Positions 23,543 to 31,319 of a stretch of DNA of 40,733 nucleotides are shown piece by piece. Each line of letters opens with the position of its first letter. Positions within the stretch are counted from its first letter, which is position 1. The stretch covers positions 1 through 40,733 of the forward strand of contig SUZS01000023.1 in NCBI GenBank assembly GCA_015059785.1. Direction: 5' to 3'. Source of the stretch: Rikenellaceae bacterium (GTDB lineage: Bacteria; Bacteroidota; Bacteroidia; Bacteroidales; Rikenellaceae). The translations under genes and the position numbers were made by a program. The notes below the pieces were generated by a model, which ran no database searches, was not told where the DNA came from, and worked only from the letters and a program-made list of their open reading frames with translations.

Positions 23543-23792
23543 GCCAACGCTGCGATTAAGCTGAGAGCAACAGCAGTCGCACACCGTAGGTGCAAAAGGC
23601 GACAATTGAAAATGGGAACTTGTTCACGAATTTTCAATTTCGCATTTTGAAGTGCTTGCACTGCGACTGATACTGCCGAGGCGGAGCGGTGAAGGGTCGC
23701 CAAAGGCGAGCCAACGCTGCGATTAAGCCGAGAGCAATCAAACTTGTTTGAATTGCCGAGGCGGAGCAGGGTCGGGTTGCCGAAGGCAGGCC
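23543..23792 (+). repeat. two tandem Q modules
   Basis: Copy one spans about 23543-23710 and copy two about 23710-23792. Each reads AACGCTGCGATTAAG(C/T) plus GAGAGCA, then a variable hairpin, TGCCGAGGCGGAGC, then a GGGTnnCC-nnn-GGnnAGCC hairpin. The variable part is 104 bases with several nested hairpins in copy one (CAGTCGCA/TGCGACTG; ATTGAAAAT/ATTTTCAAT) and 17 bases in copy two (TCAAAC/GTTTGA). The closing hairpin changes in a paired way: TCGCC/GGCGA in one, TTGCC/GGCAG in the other, TTACC/GGTAA in the copy near 1250. Confidence 0.75.
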
Positions 23793-23799
23793 AATAGCC

Positions 23800-23928
23800 A
23801 TTTTGTCGTCAAAAGGCTGTAAATGCAACGCTCGGCGAGAAAAATTGGCGCAGGATAGTACCCAAATAGTACAGCCAAGACAATTTTTCTCGTTAGCGGT
23901 AGTAGGTGCTGCCTTTTCACGACAAAAT
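23800..23928 (+). repeat. R element, copy 2
   Basis: The outer stem ATTTTGTCGTCAAAAGGC (23800-23817) pairs with 23911-23928 with one mismatch. A perfect 12-base inner stem CGAGAAAAATTG (23836-23847) pairs with CAATTTTTCTCG (23881-23892). A GTAC/GTAC hairpin sits inside. Linkers ACGCTCGG, GCGCAGGATAGTA and CGTTAGCGG match copy 1 at 3145-3241 although both stems differ. Its end is five bases before the -33 box of the TonB receptor promoter. Confidence 0.8.
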
Positions 23929-23932
23929 ACAA

Positions 23933-23964
23933 TTTGCGTAATCCACAAAGATTTAATATCTTTG
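23933..23964 (+). promoter_or_regulatory. promoter of the TonB receptor operon
   Basis: TTTG (23933-23936), exactly 20 bases, then TATCTTTG (23957-23964). The ATG at 23972 follows after seven bases, so the mRNA would have almost no leader. Confidence 0.8.
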
Positions 23965-23971
23965 TGCCCAA

Positions 23972-26299
23972 ATGTTTAGAAATATCTTGAAATACGCTCT
24001 TTTGGCAACCTTTATGGTTGCTCATTTTGTGGTTTTCGCGCGCGCACGAGGTGTGGAGGCGGGCGAGAAGGGCGTACACACAATGTTGCTCGGCGTAGAC
24101 ACCCTTATGGCGGTAGACCCTGTGGCCGTTACGGCTGTAAAGCACGAGAAGCAGTTGGACAAGAGCGCTGTAACGGCAACGGTTATTGACCTGAAGAAGA
24201 TTGAGCTGAAGGGTATTACTGGTGTGAAGGATATTATTACCTGTGCGCCCAACTTCTATATGCCCGACTATGGCTCGCGTATGACCTCGTCAATCTATGT
24301 GCGCGGTCTTGGCACCCGCATAGACCAGCCCGTGGTGGGTATGACGGTGGACAATGTACCTATAGCCGACAAGAATCTATACGACACGACCCTGCCTGAC
24401 ATTGAGCGCATAGAGGTGCTTCGCGGTGCGCAATCGACCCTCTACGGCAGAAATACGATGTGCGGAGTTGTGAATATCTACACCCTCTCGCCATTGCGCT
24501 ATCAGGGTATCAAGGTAAGGGCGGAGTATGGCTCACGAAACAGTTACAAAGCGGGTGCTTCGGCCTTCTTCAAGCACAAGGCGGGCATGGGTTCGTCTGT
24601 ATCTGCACAGTTTGCACACACAGATGGATACTTCCGCAACCAGTACAACGGCACTCTACTTGAGAGGAGCAACAATGCCGACCTAAGGACAAAGTTTCAG
24701 TGGCGCAAGAATTTCTTAAGTCTTGACAACACACTGGCAGTAAGCTATCTTCGTCAAAATGGCTATCCATACAGCTATATCGGGGCGACAGAGACAAACA
24801 AGGAGCAGCATAGCGACCTTATAGGCAAGATATGCTACAACGACCCAGCCTCATACAACCGCTTTGCGGTAACCGAGGGTCTTACGGCGCGTCACGACTG
24901 GGAGAAGATTACCCTTACCAGCATCACGGCATATCAGTATCTTGATGACTGTATGGTTATGGACCAAGATTTTCTGCCGCTCAGCTACTTTACCCTTGAG
25001 CAGGCAAAGCAGCAGCACGACATCTCGGAGGATATCATAGTTCGCTCTCGCACCCAGTCGCGCTACAAGTGGATGGCGGGCGTATTTGCATTCTACAAGC
25101 ATCAGGCTATGCAGGCGCCAGTGACTTTCCTCAGTGACGGCATTGACAATCTGATTCTCAAGAACATAAACGAGCATAGTGGCTACCCGGGCACATACAA
25201 GTGGGGAAGAATAGATGGCTCTGAGGGCGATAGTCTGCTTTTAGGCAGTGACTTTATAACCTCAACCGTCGGCTGGGCACTCTACCACGAGTCTACACTT
25301 GAGGCGGGCAAGTGGCTCTTTACTTTGGGCGTAAGATTAGATAGTGAGCATATCGCTATGCGCTACCACAACTTTACCGACAGCTACTATACAGCCACTC
25401 CAAACGACACGACTAAGCAACCTACAGAGGTAGCACTGAAAATCAACGATAGTGACCGACTGAAGAAGAACTTTATGGAGCTCCTACCCAAGTTCACAGC
25501 CACATACAGCCTCAACGACCACAACACCCTCTACCTATCTACCTCAAAGGGCTATAAGGCGGGTGGTTTCAACACGCAGATGTTCTCCGAGGTGTTACAG
25601 CGACGAATAAAGGACTATATGGGACTCTATCAAGAGCTTGATGTGATGGATATTATCACATACGACCCAGAGAAGAGTTGGAATTTTGAGATTGGTGGAC
25701 ATTTTTCTACTAACAACAGACGATTTCGTGCAGATATTGCGTTATTTTGGATAGAGTGCATAGATCAGCAGCTTACGGTCTTTCCTGCGGGTCAGACTAC
25801 GGGGCGTATGATGACCAATGCCGGTAGAACGCGTAGCTATGGCGTGGAGGCAGCAGTAAGCTACACACCCGTTGAGGGTCTACACTTTGCTGCAAGCTAT
25901 GGGTATACCAACGCCCGCTTCCGCAAGTTTGTAGATGGAGTGAACGACTACGCGGGCAATACTATCCCCTATGCACCACAAAATACAGCGCAGCTACAAG
26001 CCGCTTATACCCTGCCCCTTAAAGGCAAGCACCTTGAGGGGCTTACATTCAGCCTTGATAGCTATGGTGCAGGGCGAATATACTGGAACGAGAGCAACAG
26101 CCTCTACCAGCCATTTTATGCGACACTGAATGGCACTATTCGCCTTGAGGGCAAGCGTTGGGCAGTGGATGTTTGGGCAAAGAATATTACAGGCAGCCGC
26201 TACGACCTATTCTACTTTGAGAGTATGGGCAACCGCTTTTTGCAGCGCGCAAAGGGTGCTACGGCGGGCGTTAGATTTGTTTTAGAGTTTAATAATTAA
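23972..26299 (+). CDS. TonB-dependent outer membrane receptor
   Basis: A 775-residue outer-membrane receptor with a signal peptide (MFRNILKYALLATFMVAHFVVFARA). A plug domain covers about 60-185 (VTATVIDLKKIELKGITGVKDII, YVRGLGTR, IERIEVLRGAQSTLYGRNTMCGVVNIYT). A beta-barrel fills the rest and ends in an aromatic-rich strand (GVRFVLEFNN). It lacks the carboxypeptidase-like domain of SusC proteins and is closer to siderophore/cobalamin/heme-type receptors. It is followed by a duplicated-domain lipoprotein 18 bases later, a likely surface partner. The ligand is unknown. A structured repeat sits just upstream of its promoter. Confidence 0.92.
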   Translation: MFRNILKYALLATFMVAHFVVFARARGVEAGEKGVHTMLLGVDTLMAVDPVAVTAVKHEKQLDKSAVTATVIDLKKIELKGITGVKDIITCAPNFYMPDYGSRMTSSIYVRGLGTRIDQPVVGMTVDNVPIADKNLYDTTLPDIERIEVLRGAQSTLYGRNTMCGVVNIYTLSPLRYQGIKVRAEYGSRNSYKAGASAFFKHKAGMGSSVSAQFAHTDGYFRNQYNGTLLERSNNADLRTKFQWRKNFLSLDNTLAVSYLRQNGYPYSYIGATETNKEQHSDLIGKICYNDPASYNRFAVTEGLTARHDWEKITLTSITAYQYLDDCMVMDQDFLPLSYFTLEQAKQQHDISEDIIVRSRTQSRYKWMAGVFAFYKHQAMQAPVTFLSDGIDNLILKNINEHSGYPGTYKWGRIDGSEGDSLLLGSDFITSTVGWALYHESTLEAGKWLFTLGVRLDSEHIAMRYHNFTDSYYTATPNDTTKQPTEVALKINDSDRLKKNFMELLPKFTATYSLNDHNTLYLSTSKGYKAGGFNTQMFSEVLQRRIKDYMGLYQELDVMDIITYDPEKSWNFEIGGHFSTNNRRFRADIALFWIECIDQQLTVFPAGQTTGRMMTNAGRTRSYGVEAAVSYTPVEGLHFAASYGYTNARFRKFVDGVNDYAGNTIPYAPQNTAQLQAAYTLPLKGKHLEGLTFSLDSYGAGRIYWNESNSLYQPFYATLNGTIRLEGKRWAVDVWAKNITGSRYDLFYFESMGNRFLQRAKGATAGVRFVLEFNN

Positions 26300-26317
26300 T
26301 AACACAACTTTTTATCT

Positions 26318-27196
26318 ATGAAAAAATTGATTTTCGCAGCAGTATCGCTTCTTATGGTTACTGCATGTATGGATTCGGAGAGCAACAGCAACTCTTGGTC
26401 ACGAACTATTTCGGGTGATATGATTACCTTAAACACTGAGACCAATGTCTCTTATACAGACAATGCATCTGTAACAGTGGAGGTTAAGGATATCACAAAG
26501 CCTTATATCAACCTACTGATTGAGGGTGTTAAGTTTGTGCCAATGATGCCAGATGTGAATTTCCTTGTATCTGACATCCAGTTCAAGCTCTACCCATCTA
26601 ATGACACAAATGACCCACTCTACGGTTCGTGGATTTTCAACGAGAAGAGCGTAGTGCCTACTGTTGGCGGTGTACCACGCGAGGAGTATACAATGCTCAA
26701 CTTTGTAGGCTCAATCTCTGACAATGGTGTAGTTGTAGACTTTGATGTAAACTTTGGTGGGGCTATCTACCACGCAACATTTGGCAAGAACGACGCCGTT
26801 CAGACTTGGGAGGCGGAGTACAAGGCTACTGCCGATGTAGTGCTCAACCCAGGCACTGAGGGTGCTATGACCTCAACAGATGAGACCCTTGTAAGTTTTG
26901 CACAGGCAAACCTCTCAAAGCAGGTTGCCAATATAACCTTCAAGGATTTCTGCTTTGTGGCTATGATGCCAGAGATTACCTTCACGCTTAAGGATGTACC
27001 TTTCTCATTCTCCGAGGATGGCACACAGCGCCTATTTAATGTTGCATCTATCGTTCCGGCTATTGGCGATGAGAAGTTTGACCAGTATACATTGACCAAT
27101 TTTACAGGCACTGTGACAAACAACAATGTAATGCTCAACTGCGACATTGCCGCGATGAACGCCCGCGTAACACTTACAGGAACAATAAATCAATAA
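26318..27196 (+). CDS. surface lipoprotein with two repeated domains
   Basis: A 292-residue lipoprotein (lipobox VTAC, Cys17), mostly beta-strand. The chain holds two related units, about 68-157 and 206-290. FVPMMPDVNFLVSDIQF (73-89) lines up with FVAMMPEITFTLKDVPF (213-229). The VVPTVGG...YTMLNFVGSISDNGV segment lines up with IVPAIGD...YTLTNFTGTVTNNNV. This looks like a calycin-like or related beta-barrel domain, although I cannot fix the family. Pairing with the TonB receptor suggests it captures the receptor's ligand, comparable to HmuY-type partners (inference). Confidence 0.78.
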   Translation: MKKLIFAAVSLLMVTACMDSESNSNSWSRTISGDMITLNTETNVSYTDNASVTVEVKDITKPYINLLIEGVKFVPMMPDVNFLVSDIQFKLYPSNDTNDPLYGSWIFNEKSVVPTVGGVPREEYTMLNFVGSISDNGVVVDFDVNFGGAIYHATFGKNDAVQTWEAEYKATADVVLNPGTEGAMTSTDETLVSFAQANLSKQVANITFKDFCFVAMMPEITFTLKDVPFSFSEDGTQRLFNVASIVPAIGDEKFDQYTLTNFTGTVTNNNVMLNCDIAAMNARVTLTGTINQ

Positions 27197-27201
27197 GCTA
27201 T

Positions 27202-28056
27202 ATGAAAGCAGAATACAAACCCTATGTAGATGCCCTTGTAGAGCTTGCTATTAGCGAGGACTTGGGCGATGGCGACCACACATCACTCTGTTGCATCCCA
27301 GCCACTGAGCGCGGACGAATGAAACTGATATGCAAGCAGGAGGGTATTATTGCCGGCATTGAGATTGCGCAGATTATTCTGTATCGCCTTGACCCAGAGG
27401 TTAAGGTTGAGCTGCTACTCAAAGATGGTGACCGCGTGAAGGTTGGCGATATAGCCTTCTATGTAGAGGGCCGACTGCAGTCACTGCTTCAGGCCGAGCG
27501 CATACTGCTCAATATTATGCAGCGCATGAGTGGCGTGGCAACACAGACCGCTGTCTATGCCGACCGCATTGCAGACCTTCATACAAAGGTGCTTGACACC
27601 CGCAAGACTACCCCGGGTATGCGCGTACTGGACAAGATGGCTGTAAAGATTGGTGGTGGCGAGAATCACCGCATCGGTCTTTTTGATATGATTCTGCTCA
27701 AGGATAACCATATTGACTTTGCAGGTGGTGTTCGCAAGGCAGTCCTTGGCGCAAAGGAGTATTTGGCAGCCAAAGGTAAAAATATTCCTATTGAGTGCGA
27801 GGTGCGTACTCTTGAGGATATTGACGAGGTCTTTGCTGCAGGTGGTGTAGACCGCATTATGTTTGACAACTTCTCTGTAGAGATGACTGCCGAGGCAGTT
27901 AAAAAGGTTGCAGGCCGTTGTCAGACCGAGTCCAGCGGTGGTATTACCCTTGATACCCTGCGCGACTATGCCCTTACAGGCGTTGATTTTATCTCTGTAG
28001 GCGCACTTACTCACCAGATTAAGTCGCTCGATATGTCACTCAAGGCTTGTGAATAG
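27202..28056 (+). CDS. nadC: quinolinate phosphoribosyltransferase (decarboxylating)
   Basis: NadC makes nicotinate mononucleotide from quinolinate and PRPP in NAD synthesis. The 284-residue protein has normal length and the family motifs EDLGDGDHTS, ERILLNIMQRMSGVAT, DTRKTTPGMRVLDKMAVKIGGGENHR, LKDNHI and MFDNFS, and ends with GVDFISVGALTH. It follows the lipoprotein gene after five bases and overlaps the next gene by eight. nadA and nadB are not in the window, so its place here may be for expression rather than pathway reasons. Confidence 0.96.
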   Translation: MKAEYKPYVDALVELAISEDLGDGDHTSLCCIPATERGRMKLICKQEGIIAGIEIAQIILYRLDPEVKVELLLKDGDRVKVGDIAFYVEGRLQSLLQAERILLNIMQRMSGVATQTAVYADRIADLHTKVLDTRKTTPGMRVLDKMAVKIGGGENHRIGLFDMILLKDNHIDFAGGVRKAVLGAKEYLAAKGKNIPIECEVRTLEDIDEVFAAGGVDRIMFDNFSVEMTAEAVKKVAGRCQTESSGGITLDTLRDYALTGVDFISVGALTHQIKSLDMSLKACE

Positions 28057-30001
28057 ATTTTTTAGAACATATCCAATGCTTACTCTGTACCGCACGGTGC
28101 TTCTTTTTGTAGTGCTGATGCTGTGCAGAGTGGTTTTTACGCTCTATAACAGCACACTCTTTGGCCAGATAGAGTGGAGCGAAATTCCGCGATTAGTATA
28201 TGGTGGACTTAGGTTTGACACAATATCTATCTGCTACGCCTTTGGTGTGTGGATAGTCCTCAGCCTGCTGCCACTCCATATTCGCGAGAGGGGATGGTAC
28301 AAGAGCACTCTGTTTTGGTACTATGCCGTTGTAGGAGCCTTCTGCGTGGCTGTAAACATTGCCGATGCAGTCTACTTCCGCTATACTGACAAGCGATTTA
28401 CTGCCGAGGAGATACTCTTTGCCGACAACTCCAACTCGGTAGCACTGATGTTTAAGTTTGCCGCCGAAAATCTGCACCTTGTGGCTATAGGCGTTGCACT
28501 TATTGCCCTGCTTGTGTGGGGATATCGCCGAAAGGTTACCCCAGAGGCAATCACTGCTCGCTGGAGCTACTACGCTGTAAATACGGTTGTGCTCTGCCTA
28601 ACGATTGTCGCCTGCATAGCGGGCATTCGCGGTGGATTGAGCCGTATGGCGCGCCCAACAGCAATACCATACTCGCTCAAGTTTGCAACGACAAGTCGCA
28701 AGGCAAACATTGTTCTATCAAATCCATTCTGCATTATCCGCACCATCGGAAGCAGTGTCGTTACCACTCCGCAATACTTTGATAGTAAGGCTCTTAACAA
28801 TATTTACACTCCATATCACGCGCCAAAGGCTGACAGAGAGTTCTGTCCTCGCAATGTCGTGATTTTTGTTATGGAGAGTATGTCGGCAGAGAACTCAGCA
28901 CATCTCTGCGCCGACCTATATACAGATGAAAGCCAGAAGGGATATACCCCATTTCTTGACTCGCTGATGCAGAGCGGATATGCTTTTGAGCGTATGTATG
29001 CCAATGGCAAGCGTTCTATACAGGCCCTTCCAAGTGTCTGGGGCTCAATACCTTCGCTTGTAGAGCCATTTGTGCTTATGCCCGAATCGTTGGGCGAGAG
29101 TCGTCCACTGCCAGCACTGCTGCGCGAGAAGGGTTACACGACAGCCTTCTTCTGTGGCTCGGAGCGCGGAAGTATGGGCTTTGATGCCTACGCAATCTCG
29201 GCAGGCTTTGACAAGTGCATAAGCAAACAGGATTACGAAAAAGTACATGGCTACAACGACTTTGACGGCTACTGGGGCATCTGGGACGATAAGTTCCTCA
29301 GCTTTATGGGCGAAACTATAGAGACTCTTACTCAGCCATTCCTCGCCTCGGTGTTTACCATATCCTCACACCACCCATTTGTTGTGCCAGAGCAGTGGAA
29401 GGAGCGACTTCCAAAGGGTAAGACCCTTATTCAGCCTTGCGCGGCATATCTTGACCAGTCGCTTCGTATGTTCTTTAATGAGAATAGGGACAAGGAGTGG
29501 TTTGATAGCACAATATTTGCGTTTGTGGCAGACCATGTGTCGTGCGAGCACTATGCCGAGAGGACAAACTACTCTCCGGGCGACTTTCATATCATCGGAC
29601 TGCTCTATGCGCCAGACGGCTCTATCAAGGGCAGATGCACTGAGCCGGTGTCGCAGATTGACATTATGCCAACGCTGCTTGGCATTCTGGGCTATGATGA
29701 GAGTTACTTTGCCTATGGTCGCGATGTGTTTGACCCTCAGAGTAGAGCCATAACAGTAGTCTACGACAATGGTGTGTATAAGGCATTTACAGAGAGCCAT
29801 ATCCACATCTTCTCGGAGGACCGAGTTACAGAGGTCTACAGCATTGCCGACAGCACGCTCACAGAAAACCTTATCCAGAGCGCGTATGATAGAGATGTTG
29901 AGAACTATATCAAGGCCTACATTCAGCAATACTATGACCACGCAGAGCGCAAGAGTTATGTCGTCCCCGCTGACTTTTCGGCAGATAACAACCGCCGATA
30001 G
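28049..30001 (+). CDS. LTA-synthase-like membrane sulfatase/phosphotransferase
   Basis: A 650-residue inner-membrane enzyme of the alkaline phosphatase superfamily. Residues 1-200 hold about five helices. The periplasmic catalytic domain (about 265-600) has metal and nucleophile sites comparable to LtaS: Glu276 (FVMESMS), Ser323 in NGKRSIQALPS (Thr in LtaS), His441-442 (SSHHPF) and Asp495-His496 (VADH). Relatives transfer phosphoglycerol or phosphoethanolamine to lipids or glycans. The start is a GTG overlapping nadC; an in-frame ATG at 28076 is an alternative. The donor and acceptor are unknown. Confidence 0.85.
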   Translation: MNRFFRTYPMLTLYRTVLLFVVLMLCRVVFTLYNSTLFGQIEWSEIPRLVYGGLRFDTISICYAFGVWIVLSLLPLHIRERGWYKSTLFWYYAVVGAFCVAVNIADAVYFRYTDKRFTAEEILFADNSNSVALMFKFAAENLHLVAIGVALIALLVWGYRRKVTPEAITARWSYYAVNTVVLCLTIVACIAGIRGGLSRMARPTAIPYSLKFATTSRKANIVLSNPFCIIRTIGSSVVTTPQYFDSKALNNIYTPYHAPKADREFCPRNVVIFVMESMSAENSAHLCADLYTDESQKGYTPFLDSLMQSGYAFERMYANGKRSIQALPSVWGSIPSLVEPFVLMPESLGESRPLPALLREKGYTTAFFCGSERGSMGFDAYAISAGFDKCISKQDYEKVHGYNDFDGYWGIWDDKFLSFMGETIETLTQPFLASVFTISSHHPFVVPEQWKERLPKGKTLIQPCAAYLDQSLRMFFNENRDKEWFDSTIFAFVADHVSCEHYAERTNYSPGDFHIIGLLYAPDGSIKGRCTEPVSQIDIMPTLLGILGYDESYFAYGRDVFDPQSRAITVVYDNGVYKAFTESHIHIFSEDRVTEVYSIADSTLTENLIQSAYDRDVENYIKAYIQQYYDHAERKSYVVPADFSADNNRR

Positions 30002-31310
30002 AGATATCTTTGAGCAGGTGGTGGTACATTCCGATTACCGCAACTGCGATATGAGCCTTGCCAATATCTACTGCTGGCAGGATAGCTACCACAGTCAGAT
30101 AGCCACTTGGCACGGCTGGCTGATTATCCGCTTTACTACTGAGCGTGGAGATACGGCCTATATGCAACCTATGGGAGAGGGAAAGAGAGAGGGTGAGCGA
30201 GGAGAGATTATTCAGTGCCTTATGTCCGATGCGGCCTCACTTGGTGTGCCTTTGCGACTCTTTGGGCTTGATAGTTCGTGGGTTAAGAGCATCAACGCCC
30301 TCTATCCCGACCAGTTTGCACTCTATGCCCCAACGGCTAATCAGGACTACATATACCTTGCCGATGACCTTGCTACCCTTCCCGGGCGCAAGTATCAGCC
30401 AAAGCGCAACCATATAAACCGCTTCACACAGCGATATGACTACCGCCTTGAGAGCATTTCGGAGTCAAATTTAGAGGATTGCCGACAACTCAACGCCCTG
30501 TGGTGCAATCAGAAGGGTATTAGCTCTTCCGACCCCGAGCAGAGGGCCCTGCAACGCGCCTTTAGCGAGTTTCGTGCGCTAAATCTCAGGGGCTGGATTC
30601 TCTATGCCGACAACACCCCTGCCGCCTTTGCTATCGGCTCGCAGATAAACCACGACACCTTCTGCATCCATATTGAGAAGAGCGACATCAGCTTTGACGG
30701 CGCAAGTGCGATGATAAACAACCTTGTAGCTGTAGAGATTTCAAAAGAGTACAAATATATCAACCGCGAGGATGACCTTGGCATAGCGGGTCTGCGCCGA
30801 GCAAAGCAGAGCTACCACCCCACAATTATGCTTACGAAACACTCTGCGCTTATGCTTACTGAAAAGGAGCAGAATATGCGCCACCTGTGGCAGGAGTGCT
30901 TTGGAGATGACATTGCCACTATAGACCACTTCTTTGCCACAGTCTATAACCCTAAACTGAGCTTTACCTATAGCATTAATGGCACTGTAGTGGCTATGTT
31001 GCACCTTGTGCCAGTGCAGTATGGCAACTCAAAGCAGGGATATATCTATGCCGTGGCTACAAAGCCAGCTTTTCGCCGTCAGGGTATCGCTTCACAACTT
31101 ATTCAGAGAGCGATAGAGTATGCCAAAGAGTGGGGTGAGTACGACTCTCTTATTCTTATTCCCGCCGATGAGGCTGCGCAAAGGCTATATAGTCGTTTTG
31201 GCTTTGAGATGAGGGATTCTATATTTGTTCAGCCTGACAATATAGTAGATTACGAATTAGGGAGTGGTAATAGCACCCCAGATTTTGTAATGCAACTAAA
31301 TTTTTTATAA
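29958..31310 (+). CDS. DUF2156-GNAT fusion protein
   Basis: A 450-residue protein in two parts. Residues 1-295 match the DUF2156/LPG-synthase C-terminal-like family (CDMSLANIYCWQ, KRNHINRFTQRYDYRLE, NREDDLGIAGLRRAKQSYHP), which consists of tandem acyltransferase-like folds. Residues about 300-450 form a GNAT acetyltransferase with the acetyl-CoA loop RRQGIAS (373-379) and a RLYSRFGFEMRD end. In Bacteroides relatives these are, to my knowledge, two adjacent genes. The start chosen is the ATG at 29958, overlapping the previous gene by 44 bases; an upstream in-frame ATG at 29769 would lie far inside that gene. Substrates are unknown. Confidence 0.8.
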   Translation: MSSPLTFRQITTADRDIFEQVVVHSDYRNCDMSLANIYCWQDSYHSQIATWHGWLIIRFTTERGDTAYMQPMGEGKREGERGEIIQCLMSDAASLGVPLRLFGLDSSWVKSINALYPDQFALYAPTANQDYIYLADDLATLPGRKYQPKRNHINRFTQRYDYRLESISESNLEDCRQLNALWCNQKGISSSDPEQRALQRAFSEFRALNLRGWILYADNTPAAFAIGSQINHDTFCIHIEKSDISFDGASAMINNLVAVEISKEYKYINREDDLGIAGLRRAKQSYHPTIMLTKHSALMLTEKEQNMRHLWQECFGDDIATIDHFFATVYNPKLSFTYSINGTVVAMLHLVPVQYGNSKQGYIYAVATKPAFRRQGIASQLIQRAIEYAKEWGEYDSLILIPADEAAQRLYSRFGFEMRDSIFVQPDNIVDYELGSGNSTPDFVMQLNFL

Positions 31311-31315
31311 CTTTG
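31284..31315 (+). promoter_or_regulatory. trkH promoter, leaderless
   Basis: TTTG (31284-31287), exactly 20 bases, TAACTTTG (31308-31315), then four bases (TGGT) and the ATG at 31320. The -33 box lies inside the preceding gene. Confidence 0.8.
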
Positions 31316-31319
31316 TGGT

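Noticed and set aside
23543..23792. Q modules as a CRISPR array.
   Set aside because: Only two tandem units with unequal spacing and self-complementary inserts; no cas genes.
23800..23928. R elements as integron attC sites, because of the CGTTAG and AACG ends and the folded shape.
   Set aside because: The copy at 3145 lacks the matching AAC end, the outer stem extends beyond where an attC would stop, and no integrase or cassette array is present.
29769..29957. Upstream start for the DUF2156-GNAT protein.
   Set aside because: The added 63 residues are basic and low in complexity, lie wholly inside the previous gene, and precede the domain start.
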